Notes: generated by a model from the sequence alone, not told the origin. 7,988 bases of DNA from Saprospiraceae bacterium (GCA_013361075.1 JABWAJ010000244.1:1-7988); one strand, 5' to 3'; counted from the stretch's first letter, positions 1 to 5,480 are shown. A program made the numbers and translations.

Positions 1-55
1 CGATGCCGAAGAGCAGGAAGTACACCCGGTATAGTACTTCGTTTTTAACGTCCAT
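1..55 (-). CDS. ftsI: Penicillin-binding protein / FtsI-type transpeptidase, N-terminal fragment (cut by window edge)
   Basis: Only the first 18 codons are present, reading MDVKNEVLYRVYFLLFGI from an ATG at 55. A short charged cytoplasmic tail followed by the start of a hydrophobic segment is how Bacteroidota class B penicillin-binding proteins (FtsI/PBP3, septal peptidoglycan transpeptidase) begin. It starts 13 bases after the ftsL stop, the position ftsI holds in the dcw cluster after mraZ, rsmH and ftsL. The identification rests on this order and the first residues; no catalytic motif is visible in the window. Confidence 0.65.
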   Translation of the reverse strand, partial: MDVKNEVLYRVYFLLFGI

Positions 56-68
56 CGGAATGAAAAAT

Positions 69-458
69 TTATTCTGCTGAAATTACAATTTTCTTCGATT
101 GTCCCCTATGCAGGTTTTGACCTTCTTCCCTGATTTGGTCGCTGATCTGGGCCTGCTTGCTGTTGTACATGTTCTCGGATTGCGTGGTTCTTAATTGCCA
201 GCGCAAATCGCGTACTTCCTGCTGTAAAATCTGTATGCGGCGTACATTGCCCTCTGCATAATGGGCATTGGCAATGTAAACGATGGCTAAAAATCCCAAA
301 AAGGCAATAAAAGCTACGTTGTTCAGGATGAATCCTGAAGTCAGGCTGCTTAAATCGCTCATTTTAAATCCTTTTTTTGCCACTGCTGCTTTATTCGGCT
401 CCCAGCCTCCTTTCACCCTGGCTTTGGCTAAACTTAGCCGCCAATCCAAGGCCCTCAA
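69..458 (-). CDS. ftsL: FtsL-like cell division protein
   Basis: Small bitopic membrane protein of the divisome, expected to bridge FtsB-like partners and the FtsI transpeptidase at the septum. The longest reading is 129 residues. A single transmembrane segment lies at about residues 44-63 (FILNNVAFIAFLGFLAIVYI) and is followed by a periplasmic coiled coil at about 70-100 rich in Q, L, E and R. This architecture and the place between rsmH and ftsI define FtsL; the primary sequence of the family is poorly conserved. The start is uncertain. The longest frame uses TTG at 458 after an in-frame stop. A GTG at 383 gives a Lys-rich tail. An ATG at 362 is preceded by AAAGGA six bases upstream, the best ribosome site of the three, and gives a 97-residue protein that keeps the membrane segment and coiled coil. 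Confidence 0.8.
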   Translation of the reverse strand: MRALDWRLSLAKARVKGGWEPNKAAVAKKGFKMSDLSSLTSGFILNNVAFIAFLGFLAIVYIANAHYAEGNVRRIQILQQEVRDLRWQLRTTQSENMYNSKQAQISDQIREEGQNLHRGQSKKIVISAE

Positions 459-514
459 AGGAGGCGTGTGAAGCGTATTGATTCATTGAACTAGTTACCT
501 TTTATCTTTAGGGC

Positions 515-535
515 TTGTTCGGAAATCCCGAACAA
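515..535 (-). other. Intercistronic hairpin directly behind the rsmH stop codon
   Basis: TTGTTCGG (515-522) and CCGAACAA (528-535) form a perfect 8-base-pair stem with a 5-base loop, four bases beyond the rsmH stop codon. No T run follows on either strand, so it is not a standard intrinsic terminator. On the dcw transcript it would sit between rsmH and ftsL, where it could slow 3'-end decay or attenuate transcription; that role is inference. Confidence 0.45.
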
Positions 536-539
536 ACGC

Positions 540-1460
540 TTAGTCTCCTTTTTCCACCTTCGGGGGCTGGGGGGCTGCTACCCGCAACTTAGCACTCCTC
601 GCTCTTGGGTTTTCCCGCACTTCTTTTTCCGAAGGCAAAATGGCCTTTTTGGAAATCAGGGTGAATGGGCGGTGGATGTTGCCATAAAAATCCTGCTCGG
701 GCTTACCCTCTGCGTTGCCGGTTTTCATGAAGTTTTTCACCATCCGGTCTTCCAGCGAGTGGTAAGAGATGATGGCCAGCCTTCCGCCGGGGTGCAATAC
801 CTCCAGGCTTTGTTTCAGAAACTCCGCCAGGGCACCCATTTCGTCGTTCACTTCGATGCGCAGGGCCTGAAAAACCTGCGACAGGTAGCGTTGCCGCTGC
901 CCGCGAACCAGAGGGTCGAGTATGGCGACAAAATCTTCGATGCTGCGAATGGGCCGCGTTTTCCGCTCCTGCACAAGGGCTGCTGCCAGTGTACGCGCAT
1001 TCCGGACTTCTCCGTATTCGCCGAAGATCCGCAACAGGGTCGCTTCGTCAGAATAATTGATGACATCGGCAGCCGTGCGTTTTTCGGCGTTGTTCATGCG
1101 CATGTCCAATTCCGCTTTGAAGCGGTAGGAAAAACCCCGGGATGCTTCGTCCAACTGGTGCGAAGAAACCCCAAGATCCGCCAGAATGCCATGAACTTTT
1201 GGCGCGCCATGCAGGCGTAAAAAGCGTTTCAAATCGCGGAAATTGGCTTTTACAAAGGTGAAACGCGGATCATTGGGCGCATTGGCCATCGCGTCTTCGT
1301 CCTGATCAAATCCAATCAGGCGACCTTTGTCGCCCAACTCCTTTAATATTAAGGCTGCATGTCCGCCACCACCAAAGGTGGCATCCACGTAAATGCCATC
1401 TGGCTGGATGTTCAGCCCTTCAATACTTTCCGAAGCTAATACCGGGAGGTGATAGGCCAT
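540..1460 (-). CDS. rsmH: 16S rRNA (cytosine-1402-N4)-methyltransferase RsmH
   Basis: Uses S-adenosylmethionine to methylate N4 of C1402 in the 16S rRNA P site (formerly MraW). The 306-residue length is normal for the family. Residues 26-34 (DATFGGGGH) are the AdoMet-binding loop, FDQD at 51-54 is the acidic end of the next strand, ADLGVSSHQLD and RGFSYRF follow in the usual order, ISYHSLEDR is the late conserved motif, and NPRARSAKLRVA near the C-terminus is the family tail. The ATG at 1460 is five bases after the mraZ stop, so the two genes are almost certainly co-transcribed. No Shine-Dalgarno sequence is visible, as is common in this phylum. No key motif is missing. Confidence 0.97.
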   Translation of the reverse strand: MAYHLPVLASESIEGLNIQPDGIYVDATFGGGGHAALILKELGDKGRLIGFDQDEDAMANAPNDPRFTFVKANFRDLKRFLRLHGAPKVHGILADLGVSSHQLDEASRGFSYRFKAELDMRMNNAEKRTAADVINYSDEATLLRIFGEYGEVRNARTLAAALVQERKTRPIRSIEDFVAILDPLVRGQRQRYLSQVFQALRIEVNDEMGALAEFLKQSLEVLHPGGRLAIISYHSLEDRMVKNFMKTGNAEGKPEQDFYGNIHRPFTLISKKAILPSEKEVRENPRARSAKLRVAAPQPPKVEKGD

Positions 1461-1465
1461 AAAGT

Positions 1466-1936
1466 CTAAGCTTTGTTGCCGTTAATTTTGCCAAGCACCT
1501 CTTCTGCCAGGTCTGAAAAATCTGAAGGCTCTTCTGCCATCAGGTCGTCGTATCCTTCCTGCGCCCAGATTTCAATGCGGTCGTTATAGGCCGAAAGAAT
1601 CACGTCTTTGGTAATGTCCGCATATTCCAGCAGGCGCTTTGAAATCAAAATCCGGTCGGCACCATCCATTGTTATTTCCTGCGCGCCCCGGTAGAAGTAG
1701 CGGATGAACTCGCGGTTTTTTTTGTTGTACGTGTTGAGTTGATTGATCTCGGCGGTGATTTTGTCCCATACCGGTTTCGGGTACAACATCAAACATTTTT
1801 CAAACCCGCGGTTCACAATAAAGGGCAGCTTTTGCGCTTCCTCTCCCAGTTGGTTGAGGAGGCCACTCGGCATGCGCATCCGACCTTTTTGGTCGATTGT
1901 GCATTCATATTCCCCCAAAAGCTGCAATATTTCCAC
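1466..1936 (-). CDS. mraZ: Transcriptional regulator / division protein MraZ
   Basis: First gene of the dcw cluster and its DNA-binding autoregulator, an AbrB/SpoVT-fold protein that assembles into rings. I choose the GTG at 1936, giving 156 residues that begin (V/M)EILQLLGEYEC, close to the usual family length and opening. The two family DxxxR motifs are present: DQKGR at about 15-19 and DGADR at about 91-95, each in an AbrB-like half. The reading frame stays open to a GTG at 2023 and contains ATGs at 2002 and 1981, but that 29-residue extension would run through the apparent promoter and MraZ boxes and matches nothing expected in the family. The rsmH gene follows five bases after the stop. 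Confidence 0.93.
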   Translation of the reverse strand: MEILQLLGEYECTIDQKGRMRMPSGLLNQLGEEAQKLPFIVNRGFEKCLMLYPKPVWDKITAEINQLNTYNKKNREFIRYFYRGAQEITMDGADRILISKRLLEYADITKDVILSAYNDRIEIWAQEGYDDLMAEEPSDFSDLAEEVLGKINGNKA

Positions 1937-1957
1937 TTTTCTACATGATTGAGTGTT

Positions 1958-1965
1958 CAAAAGTA
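1958..1965 (-). promoter_or_regulatory. Promoter of the mraZ-rsmH-ftsL-ftsI operon (TACTTTTG box)
   Basis: On the minus strand TACTTTTG matches the Bacteroidota -7 consensus TAnnTTTG exactly. Transcription would start near 1952, leaving a leader of about 15 bases before the GTG at 1936. No TTG element is seen 19-21 bases upstream; that position is occupied by the middle MraZ box, which suggests a regulated promoter. Confidence 0.6.
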
Positions 1966-1975
1966 TATCATTTTT

Positions 1976-2002
1976 ACACATTTTACCACTTTCTACCACC
2001 AT
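1976..2002 (-). promoter_or_regulatory. MraZ operator: three heptamer boxes at 10-base spacing
   Basis: Reading the minus strand there are ATGGTGG (2002-1996), AAAGTGG (1992-1986) and AATGTGT (1982-1976), separated by exactly three bases each (TAG, TAA). This fits the AAAGTG[T/G]-N3 tandem box known for MraZ in Mollicutes (5/7, 7/7 and 6/7 matches). The boxes would cover about -24 to -50 of the proposed promoter, so MraZ binding should interfere with RNA polymerase. Autoregulation here is inference from motif and position. Confidence 0.7.
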
Positions 2003-2211
2003 TTCTTCAAAAAAGTTTTCCACAATTGCTTAGCAGCGCATGATTTATGATTTTTTGTAATCAAATAAGTTTAATACTAAAATCAAATAGTTGAAATGTT
2101 GAAGGTCGGCTCAACAATATGCCGTTGGGATGAAGGTTTGTTTCGGTATGCTCCACCCAAAATGAAGCCGATGGTGCTGTTTACCCAGATTGAGCACTCG
2201 ATTATTGCTTT

Positions 2212-2253
2212 TTGCCCCTTGCCCTTTGCCCCTTGCCCTTTGCCCTTTGCCTT
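2212..2253 (+). repeat. Heptanucleotide tandem array TTGCCCY, six units
   Basis: Six consecutive 7-base units: TTGCCCC, TTGCCCT, TTGCCCC, TTGCCCT, TTGCCCT, TTGCCTT. The period is exact with no insertions. It lies 35 bases before the paaG-like gene and runs into that gene's promoter. The unit length is not a multiple of three and the strict repetition invites slippage during replication. Confidence 0.9.
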
Positions 2254-2269
2254 TTCCACCCTATCTTTG
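2239..2269 (+). promoter_or_regulatory. Promoter of the paaG-like gene
   Basis: TATCTTTG at 2262-2269 is an exact TAnnTTTG match and TTTG at 2239-2242 lies 19 bases upstream, the ideal Bacteroidota spacing. The -33 element is contributed by the TTGCCCY array. Transcription should start near 2275, leaving a leader of roughly 13 bases before the ATG at 2289. Confidence 0.65.
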
Positions 2270-2288
2270 ACGCATTCAAAAACAACTC

Positions 2289-3068
2289 ATGGAAAGCATT
2301 CTTTTTGAACGCATCGGCGAATTCATTGCAAAGCTCAGCCTCAACCGCCCGGAGGTGTACAACAGCTTCAACCGCGATATGGCTTTGGCACTTCAACGGC
2401 ATTTGGATGCCTGCGCGGCGGACGAAACCATCCGCGTGATTCTGCTCACGGGTAACGGAAAAGCGTTTTGCGCCGGGCAAGACTTGCAAGAGGTGGTGGC
2501 GGAAGACGGTCCTTCCATGTTCACCATCCTTTCGGAGCACTACAACCCCATCATCGAGCGCATCCGGAAGATGGAAAAACCGGTCGTTTGCGCGGTTAAT
2601 GGCGTGGCAGCAGGTGCAGGAGCGAATATTGCCCTGGCCTGCGACATCACCGTGGCTGCCGAATCGGCTTCGTTCATCCAGGCGTTTAGTAAAATCGGGC
2701 TGATTCCCGACAGTGGAGGTACGTTTAACCTGCCCCGCCTGATCGGCATGCAGCGCGCCACAGCTCTGATGATGCTGGGCGAACGCGTCTCGGCTGCTGC
2801 TGCCGAAACCATGGGCATGGTCTATAAGGCCTGCCCCGACGACCAGTTGGATGCAACCGCCACGGGCATCGCTACCCAATTGGCGCAACTACCGCCCATC
2901 GGCCTGGGCCTCACCAAACGCGCGCTCAACCGCTCGCTGACGAACGACCTGACGCAGCAGCTGGCCCTGGAAGAAGAACTTCAGGTAGAAGCGGGAATGA
3001 CAGAAGATTTTCAGGAAGGCGTGGCGGCGTTTCTGGAGAAACGGAAACCGGTGTTTAAAGGTCGGTAG
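2289..3068 (+). CDS. Enoyl-CoA hydratase/isomerase, PaaG type
   Basis: Cytoplasmic crotonase-fold enzyme of 259 residues, the normal length. The oxyanion-hole strand KAFCAGQDL lies at 58-66 and the second one, VAAGAGANIALACD, at 106-119. IGLIPDSGGT at 136-145 carries Asp141 where classical hydratases have a catalytic Glu; this Asp and the IPDSGGT context are typical of PaaG, the 1,2-epoxyphenylacetyl-CoA isomerase of aerobic phenylacetate degradation, which also isomerises enoyl-CoA double bonds. No other paa gene is in the window, so a general fatty-acid isomerase role is equally possible and no symbol is assigned. The gene has its own promoter and ends at a terminator shared with the opposing tRNA. 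Its TAG stop lies inside a small repeat. Confidence 0.9.
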   Translation: MESILFERIGEFIAKLSLNRPEVYNSFNRDMALALQRHLDACAADETIRVILLTGNGKAFCAGQDLQEVVAEDGPSMFTILSEHYNPIIERIRKMEKPVVCAVNGVAAGAGANIALACDITVAAESASFIQAFSKIGLIPDSGGTFNLPRLIGMQRATALMMLGERVSAAAAETMGMVYKACPDDQLDATATGIATQLAQLPPIGLGLTKRALNRSLTNDLTQQLALEEELQVEAGMTEDFQEGVAAFLEKRKPVFKGR

Positions 3069-3090
3069 GGACGACCCTTGCAGTCGCCCA
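3065..3090 (+). repeat. GTAGGG-type intergenic repeat, copy A
   Basis: Begins GTAGGGACGACC, continues CTTGCAG and ends TCGCCCA, and can fold back (CGAC with GTCG, GGG with CCC). A related copy lies at 7156-7180; the two agree at about 20 of 26 positions. In this copy the TAG of GTAGGG is the stop codon of the paaG-like gene. Confidence 0.65.
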
Positions 3091-3130
3091 GTAAGCATCA
3101 ACCCAAGAACCAACCAAGCCAGCAAAAACA

Positions 3131-3167
3131 AAAAGGCCTTCCCGAAACCGGAAAGGCCTTTTATTTT
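3131..3167. terminator. Bidirectional intrinsic terminator between paaG-like gene and tRNA-Leu
   Basis: AAAAGGCCTT (3131-3140) pairs with AAGGCCTTTT (3153-3162) for 10 base pairs, then after one mismatch three further C-G/G-C pairs close a loop of four bases. On the plus strand TTTTATTTT follows; on the minus strand TTTTTGTTTTT follows. It can therefore end both the plus-strand paaG-like transcript and the minus-strand tRNA transcript, which converge here. Confidence 0.88.
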
Positions 3168-3253
3168 GGTGCCCAGAACAAGATTCGAACTTGCACACCC
3201 TTACGAGCACTACCCCCTCAAAGTAGCGTGTCTACCAATTCCACCATCTGGGC
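3167..3253 (-). tRNA. tRNA-Leu (anticodon GAG)
   Basis: An 87-base class II tRNA. The acceptor arms GCCCAGA and TCTGGGC pair perfectly, followed by discriminator A and an encoded CCA (3169-3167). The D loop contains TTGGTAGA. The anticodon arm is CTACT-TTGAGGG-GGTAG, giving anticodon GAG, which reads CUC and CUU leucine codons. A long variable arm of about 15 bases and a T arm GCAAG-TTCGAAT-CTTGT complete the fold. It lies downstream of mlaF on the same strand, has a candidate promoter of its own, and ends one base before the terminator stem region. Confidence 0.96.
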
Positions 3254-3393
3254 GTCTTGTTGTGTTTGATTTTAGACCTTTAAAGGAGTCTAAAAAAGAC
3301 AATGAGGGCTTTTTATTGAAAGCAAACAGGAACTTTTTCCAATTTATTGCTGCCTAAACACCCTGCAAATGCAGTAAGTTTCAAAAGCGGTGG

Positions 3394-3425
3394 CAAATAT
3401 ATGCTGGTTGCTGCAAAAAGAGCAA
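3394..3425 (-). promoter_or_regulatory. Candidate promoter for tRNA-Leu
   Basis: Minus-strand TATATTTG (3401-3394) matches TAnnTTTG exactly; TTG (3425-3423) lies 21 bases upstream, at the long end of accepted spacing. The start would be near 3388, giving about 134 bases of 5' leader to be trimmed from the tRNA. The rest of 3254-3469 is AT-rich noncoding sequence holding one short inverted repeat (3270-3295). Confidence 0.5.
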
Positions 3426-3469
3426 GTTTTTAGCGGGTATTTTTGAAAAAGGCTGGTGCCAATTTGCCC

Positions 3470-4243
3470 CTACTCCACATGCCCGCTTGCAATCGCAGCC
3501 TTTCTCAGGCGCTGCAAAAATGGTGAAGCGAAAATAAAATCCTGTAAAATTTCATTGTCGCTGGTCAGCACCTCGCTTTTGCTGCCGTCCCAGGCGATGG
3601 CACCTTCGTGCAGCAGAATGATGTTGTCGCCGATTTCCATCACCGAATTCATGTCGTGGGTATTGATGACGGTAGTAATGTTATTTTCGATGGTGATGCT
3701 TCGGATCAGTTCGTCAATCACAATGGCCGTTTTGGGGTCGAGACCTGAGTTGGGTTCGTCGCAAAACAGGTATTGTGGGTTGAGCACAATGGCACGGGCA
3801 ATGCCCACCCGTTTTTGCATCCCGCCACTCGTTTCGGAAGGGTATTTGCGGTTGGCACCGGTGAGGCTCACGCGTTCCAGACAATAATTGACGCGGTCTA
3901 ATTTTTCTTTCGCAGTCATGTGGGTGAACATATCCAACGGAAAGCGCACGTTTTCTTCCACCGTCATGGAATCGAACAGGGCAGAACCCTGAAACAGCAT
4001 CCCCACCTTCATGCGGAGCTCACGCAACTCCTTTTTGCCAATGGCAAAAAAGTCGGTATCGTCGTACCATACTTTTCCCGACGTGGGCTGCAGCAAACCA
4101 ACAAGCAGTTTCATCAGCACCGTTTTTCCCGAACCGCTTCGCCCAATGATGAGGTTGGTTTTGCCTTTCAGAAACTCCACAGAAACGCCTTTCAGCACCT
4201 GGTGGTCGTCAAAAGATTTGAATATATTTTCAGTATGGATCAT
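3470..4243 (-). CDS. mlaF: ABC transporter ATPase, MlaF type
   Basis: Cytoplasmic ATPase that powers an MlaFE-type phospholipid transporter of the envelope. All nucleotide-binding motifs are intact in 257 residues: Walker A GRSGSGKT at 34-41, Q-loop MLFQGSALF, signature SGGMQKR, Walker B with D-loop YLFCDEPNSGLDP, and the H-loop NTHD. FQGSALFDSMTVEENVRFPL and the CDEPNSGLDP wording are characteristic of the MlaF subfamily rather than general importers. It lies 64 bases downstream of mlaE and is presumably co-transcribed with it. An MCE-domain gene (mlaD), the usual third partner, does not follow; the next gene is a tRNA. Confidence 0.9.
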   Translation of the reverse strand: MIHTENIFKSFDDHQVLKGVSVEFLKGKTNLIIGRSGSGKTVLMKLLVGLLQPTSGKVWYDDTDFFAIGKKELRELRMKVGMLFQGSALFDSMTVEENVRFPLDMFTHMTAKEKLDRVNYCLERVSLTGANRKYPSETSGGMQKRVGIARAIVLNPQYLFCDEPNSGLDPKTAIVIDELIRSITIENNITTVINTHDMNSVMEIGDNIILLHEGAIAWDGSKSEVLTSDNEILQDFIFASPFLQRLRKAAIASGHVE

Positions 4244-4273
4244 CTAAAGCATGTTTTGAATGAGACCCCGTTT

Positions 4274-4301
4274 TGAGTCTAAAATCGAATGTCTAACGCC
4301 T
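4274..4301 (+). repeat. Short heptamer run related to the 5390-5480 array
   Basis: In the mlaE-mlaF gap the units TGAGTCT, AAAATCG, AATGTCT and AACGCCT follow each other at 7-base steps; three of the four keep the TC at positions 5-6 that marks the larger array. The 12-mer GAGTCTAAAATC also occurs exactly in that array. Too short to be certain it is not chance. Confidence 0.4.
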
Positions 4302-4307
4302 TAGCTA

Positions 4308-5054
4308 CTATGTAAATACCACCGCGATCAGGTAGTCGAACAACAAAATCAGGATGTCGCTGAACACCACGGCATTGGTGCTTGCGCGCCCGAGTTCAAT
4401 GCTTCCTCCTTTTACATAATAGCCCTGATAGGAAGAAACACTGGTGAGCAGGAACGCAAAAACCAGGGCTTTGACAAACATCAGGGTGAGGTTGCGGTCA
4501 TTGAAAAAAGAGCGCACTCCCAGTACGTATTCAGAGCTGGACAGCAGGCCGGTAGGCACTGAAGCCAAAAAACCGCCGATGATGCTCACGAAGGCTGCAA
4601 TGGCCACCAGCATCGGGATGACGAAAAGCGCCGCAATTACTTTGGGGGTGATGAGGTAAGCTGCTGTATTCACGCCCATGATTTCCATGGCGTCAATGTG
4701 CTCTTTTTGACGCATTCCGCCTATTTCTGCTGCAATGTTCGACCCTACTTTCCCGGCCAGTACCAGACACGTAATGGTAGGGGCCAATTCAATGATGGTA
4801 CCGTCAAGGATGATGTAGCCGGTGTAATACCGGGGAACCAGTGTGCCGTCCAGCTGAAAAGAGAACTGCACTGCCGTCACCGCACCAATAAAGATGGCGA
4901 TGAGGCCAACGATCACCAGCGAACCAATGCCGATGTCGTTCATCTGCCGGAGCGTTTCTTTGTAGTACATGTTGAAACGTTCCGGACGGGAAAAGGCCGT
5001 CCGCATGAGCATGACGTATCGGCCAAAGTGATAAAGGAATGTTGTAAAAAGCAT
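4308..5054 (-). CDS. mlaE: ABC transporter permease, MlaE family
   Basis: Inner-membrane permease of 248 residues for the MlaF ATPase. It has the MlaE family plan: an amphipathic N-terminal helix region (LYHFGRYVMLMRTAF), a first hydrophobic segment at about 41-65, the central conserved stretch LAGKVGSNIAAEIGGMR with the following IDAMEIMGV that couples to the ATPase, then three further membrane segments in the C-terminal half. The family retrieves or exports phospholipids between inner and outer membranes; the direction here cannot be read from sequence. A strong promoter match lies just upstream and mlaF follows after 64 bases. Confidence 0.92.
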   Translation of the reverse strand: MLFTTFLYHFGRYVMLMRTAFSRPERFNMYYKETLRQMNDIGIGSLVIVGLIAIFIGAVTAVQFSFQLDGTLVPRYYTGYIILDGTIIELAPTITCLVLAGKVGSNIAAEIGGMRQKEHIDAMEIMGVNTAAYLITPKVIAALFVIPMLVAIAAFVSIIGGFLASVPTGLLSSSEYVLGVRSFFNDRNLTLMFVKALVFAFLLTSVSSYQGYYVKGGSIELGRASTNAVVFSDILILLFDYLIAVVFT

Positions 5055-5077
5055 ATTTTTCTGCTATCGGTAGCGGC

Positions 5078-5107
5078 CAAAGTTAGGTCAATTTTGTTAA
5101 CCCGCAA
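5078..5107 (-). promoter_or_regulatory. Promoter of mlaE-mlaF
   Basis: Minus-strand TAACTTTG (5085-5078) is an exact TAnnTTTG match and TTG (5107-5105) lies exactly 19 bases upstream. Transcription should start near 5072, giving a leader of about 17 bases. An inverted repeat TGTTAA...TTAACA (5095-5122) straddles the -33 element. Confidence 0.75.
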
Positions 5108-5301
5108 GGGTTTTTCTTAACAGTAGACGATACCAAACGCTTGCTGATCGTTAAACCGTGCTCCCATGTCTGAAATATTTCTTAAAAGAAAAATTGTCCG
5201 CAATAATGCACTTCGTTTGCTGTTCTTATCCTGACTTTTTGCAGGTATATTCCACAAAACCCAAAACCGGTTTATGCAATTCTCAACTGCTACACGATTG
5301 T
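5108..5301. other. Noncoding stretch, no gene seen
   Basis: Part of the 467-base gap between the divergent mlaE and MORN-caspase genes. I find no open frame with coding character, no RNA gene and no exact TAnnTTTG box on the plus strand. The rest of the gap is taken up by the two heptamer arrays that follow. Upstream of the MORN-caspase gene only a near match, TATTTTTC at 5481-5488, is visible. Confidence 0.6.
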
Positions 5302-5371
5302 CAGATCTTGGACATTAGATGTTAGACATCAGATTTTAGACACCAGACATGAGATGTTGGACATTGGATAT
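5302..5371 (+). repeat. Degenerate heptamer array RGAYNTN, about ten units
   Basis: Ten successive 7-base units, read as one base plus six: cAGATCT, tGGACAT, tAGATGT, tAGACAT, cAGATTT, tAGACAC, cAGACAT, gAGATGT, tGGACAT, tGGATAT. The GA is invariant, the base before it is always a purine and the base after it always a pyrimidine. The period holds without a slip although the other positions vary, so this is an old or selected array rather than a recent expansion. Confidence 0.85.
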
Positions 5372-5389
5372 CAGTTTTCCATAACTCAC

Positions 5390-5480
5390 TTTCTCCTATG
5401 TCCTGAATCAAAAATCTTAAATCTAAAGTCTTAAATCTAAAATCCAGAGTCTAAAATCCAGAGTCCGGAGTCTGACATCC
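5390..5480 (-). repeat. Opposed heptamer array, about thirteen units
   Basis: On the plus strand thirteen 7-base steps keep TC at unit positions 5-6, for example AAAATCT, TAAATCT, AAAGTCT, AAAATCC, AGAGTCT, GGAGTCT. The core of ten units is 5411-5480; three weaker units precede it. Read on the minus strand the units follow RGAYNNN, the same pattern as the array at 5302-5371, so the two arrays face each other across an 18-base gap (38 bases from the well-formed core). The array ends 41 bases before the MORN-caspase start codon. Confidence 0.8.

Noticed and set aside
672..1220. 182-codon plus-strand frame opposite rsmH
   Set aside because: It is antisense to an intact rsmH with no recognisable motif or promoter.
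1937..2023. 29-residue N-terminal extension of MraZ from GTG 2023
   Set aside because: It covers the proposed promoter and MraZ boxes and precedes the conserved family start (ILQLLGEYEC).
2202..2888. 228-codon minus-strand frame opposite the paaG-like gene
   Set aside because: It is a shadow of the crotonase gene, which has all family motifs in the plus strand.
3430..3470. Intrinsic terminator behind mlaF
   Set aside because: Only a three-pair stem (GGC/GCC) precedes the T run; too weak to call.
5098..5113. Terminator on the plus strand (AACCC-GCAA-GGGTT then T run)
   Set aside because: No plus-strand gene lies upstream; the segment is better explained as part of the mlaE promoter, and the stem is only five pairs.
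5302..5480. CRISPR array
   Set aside because: The repeats are 7 bases long with no spacers and no cas genes nearby.
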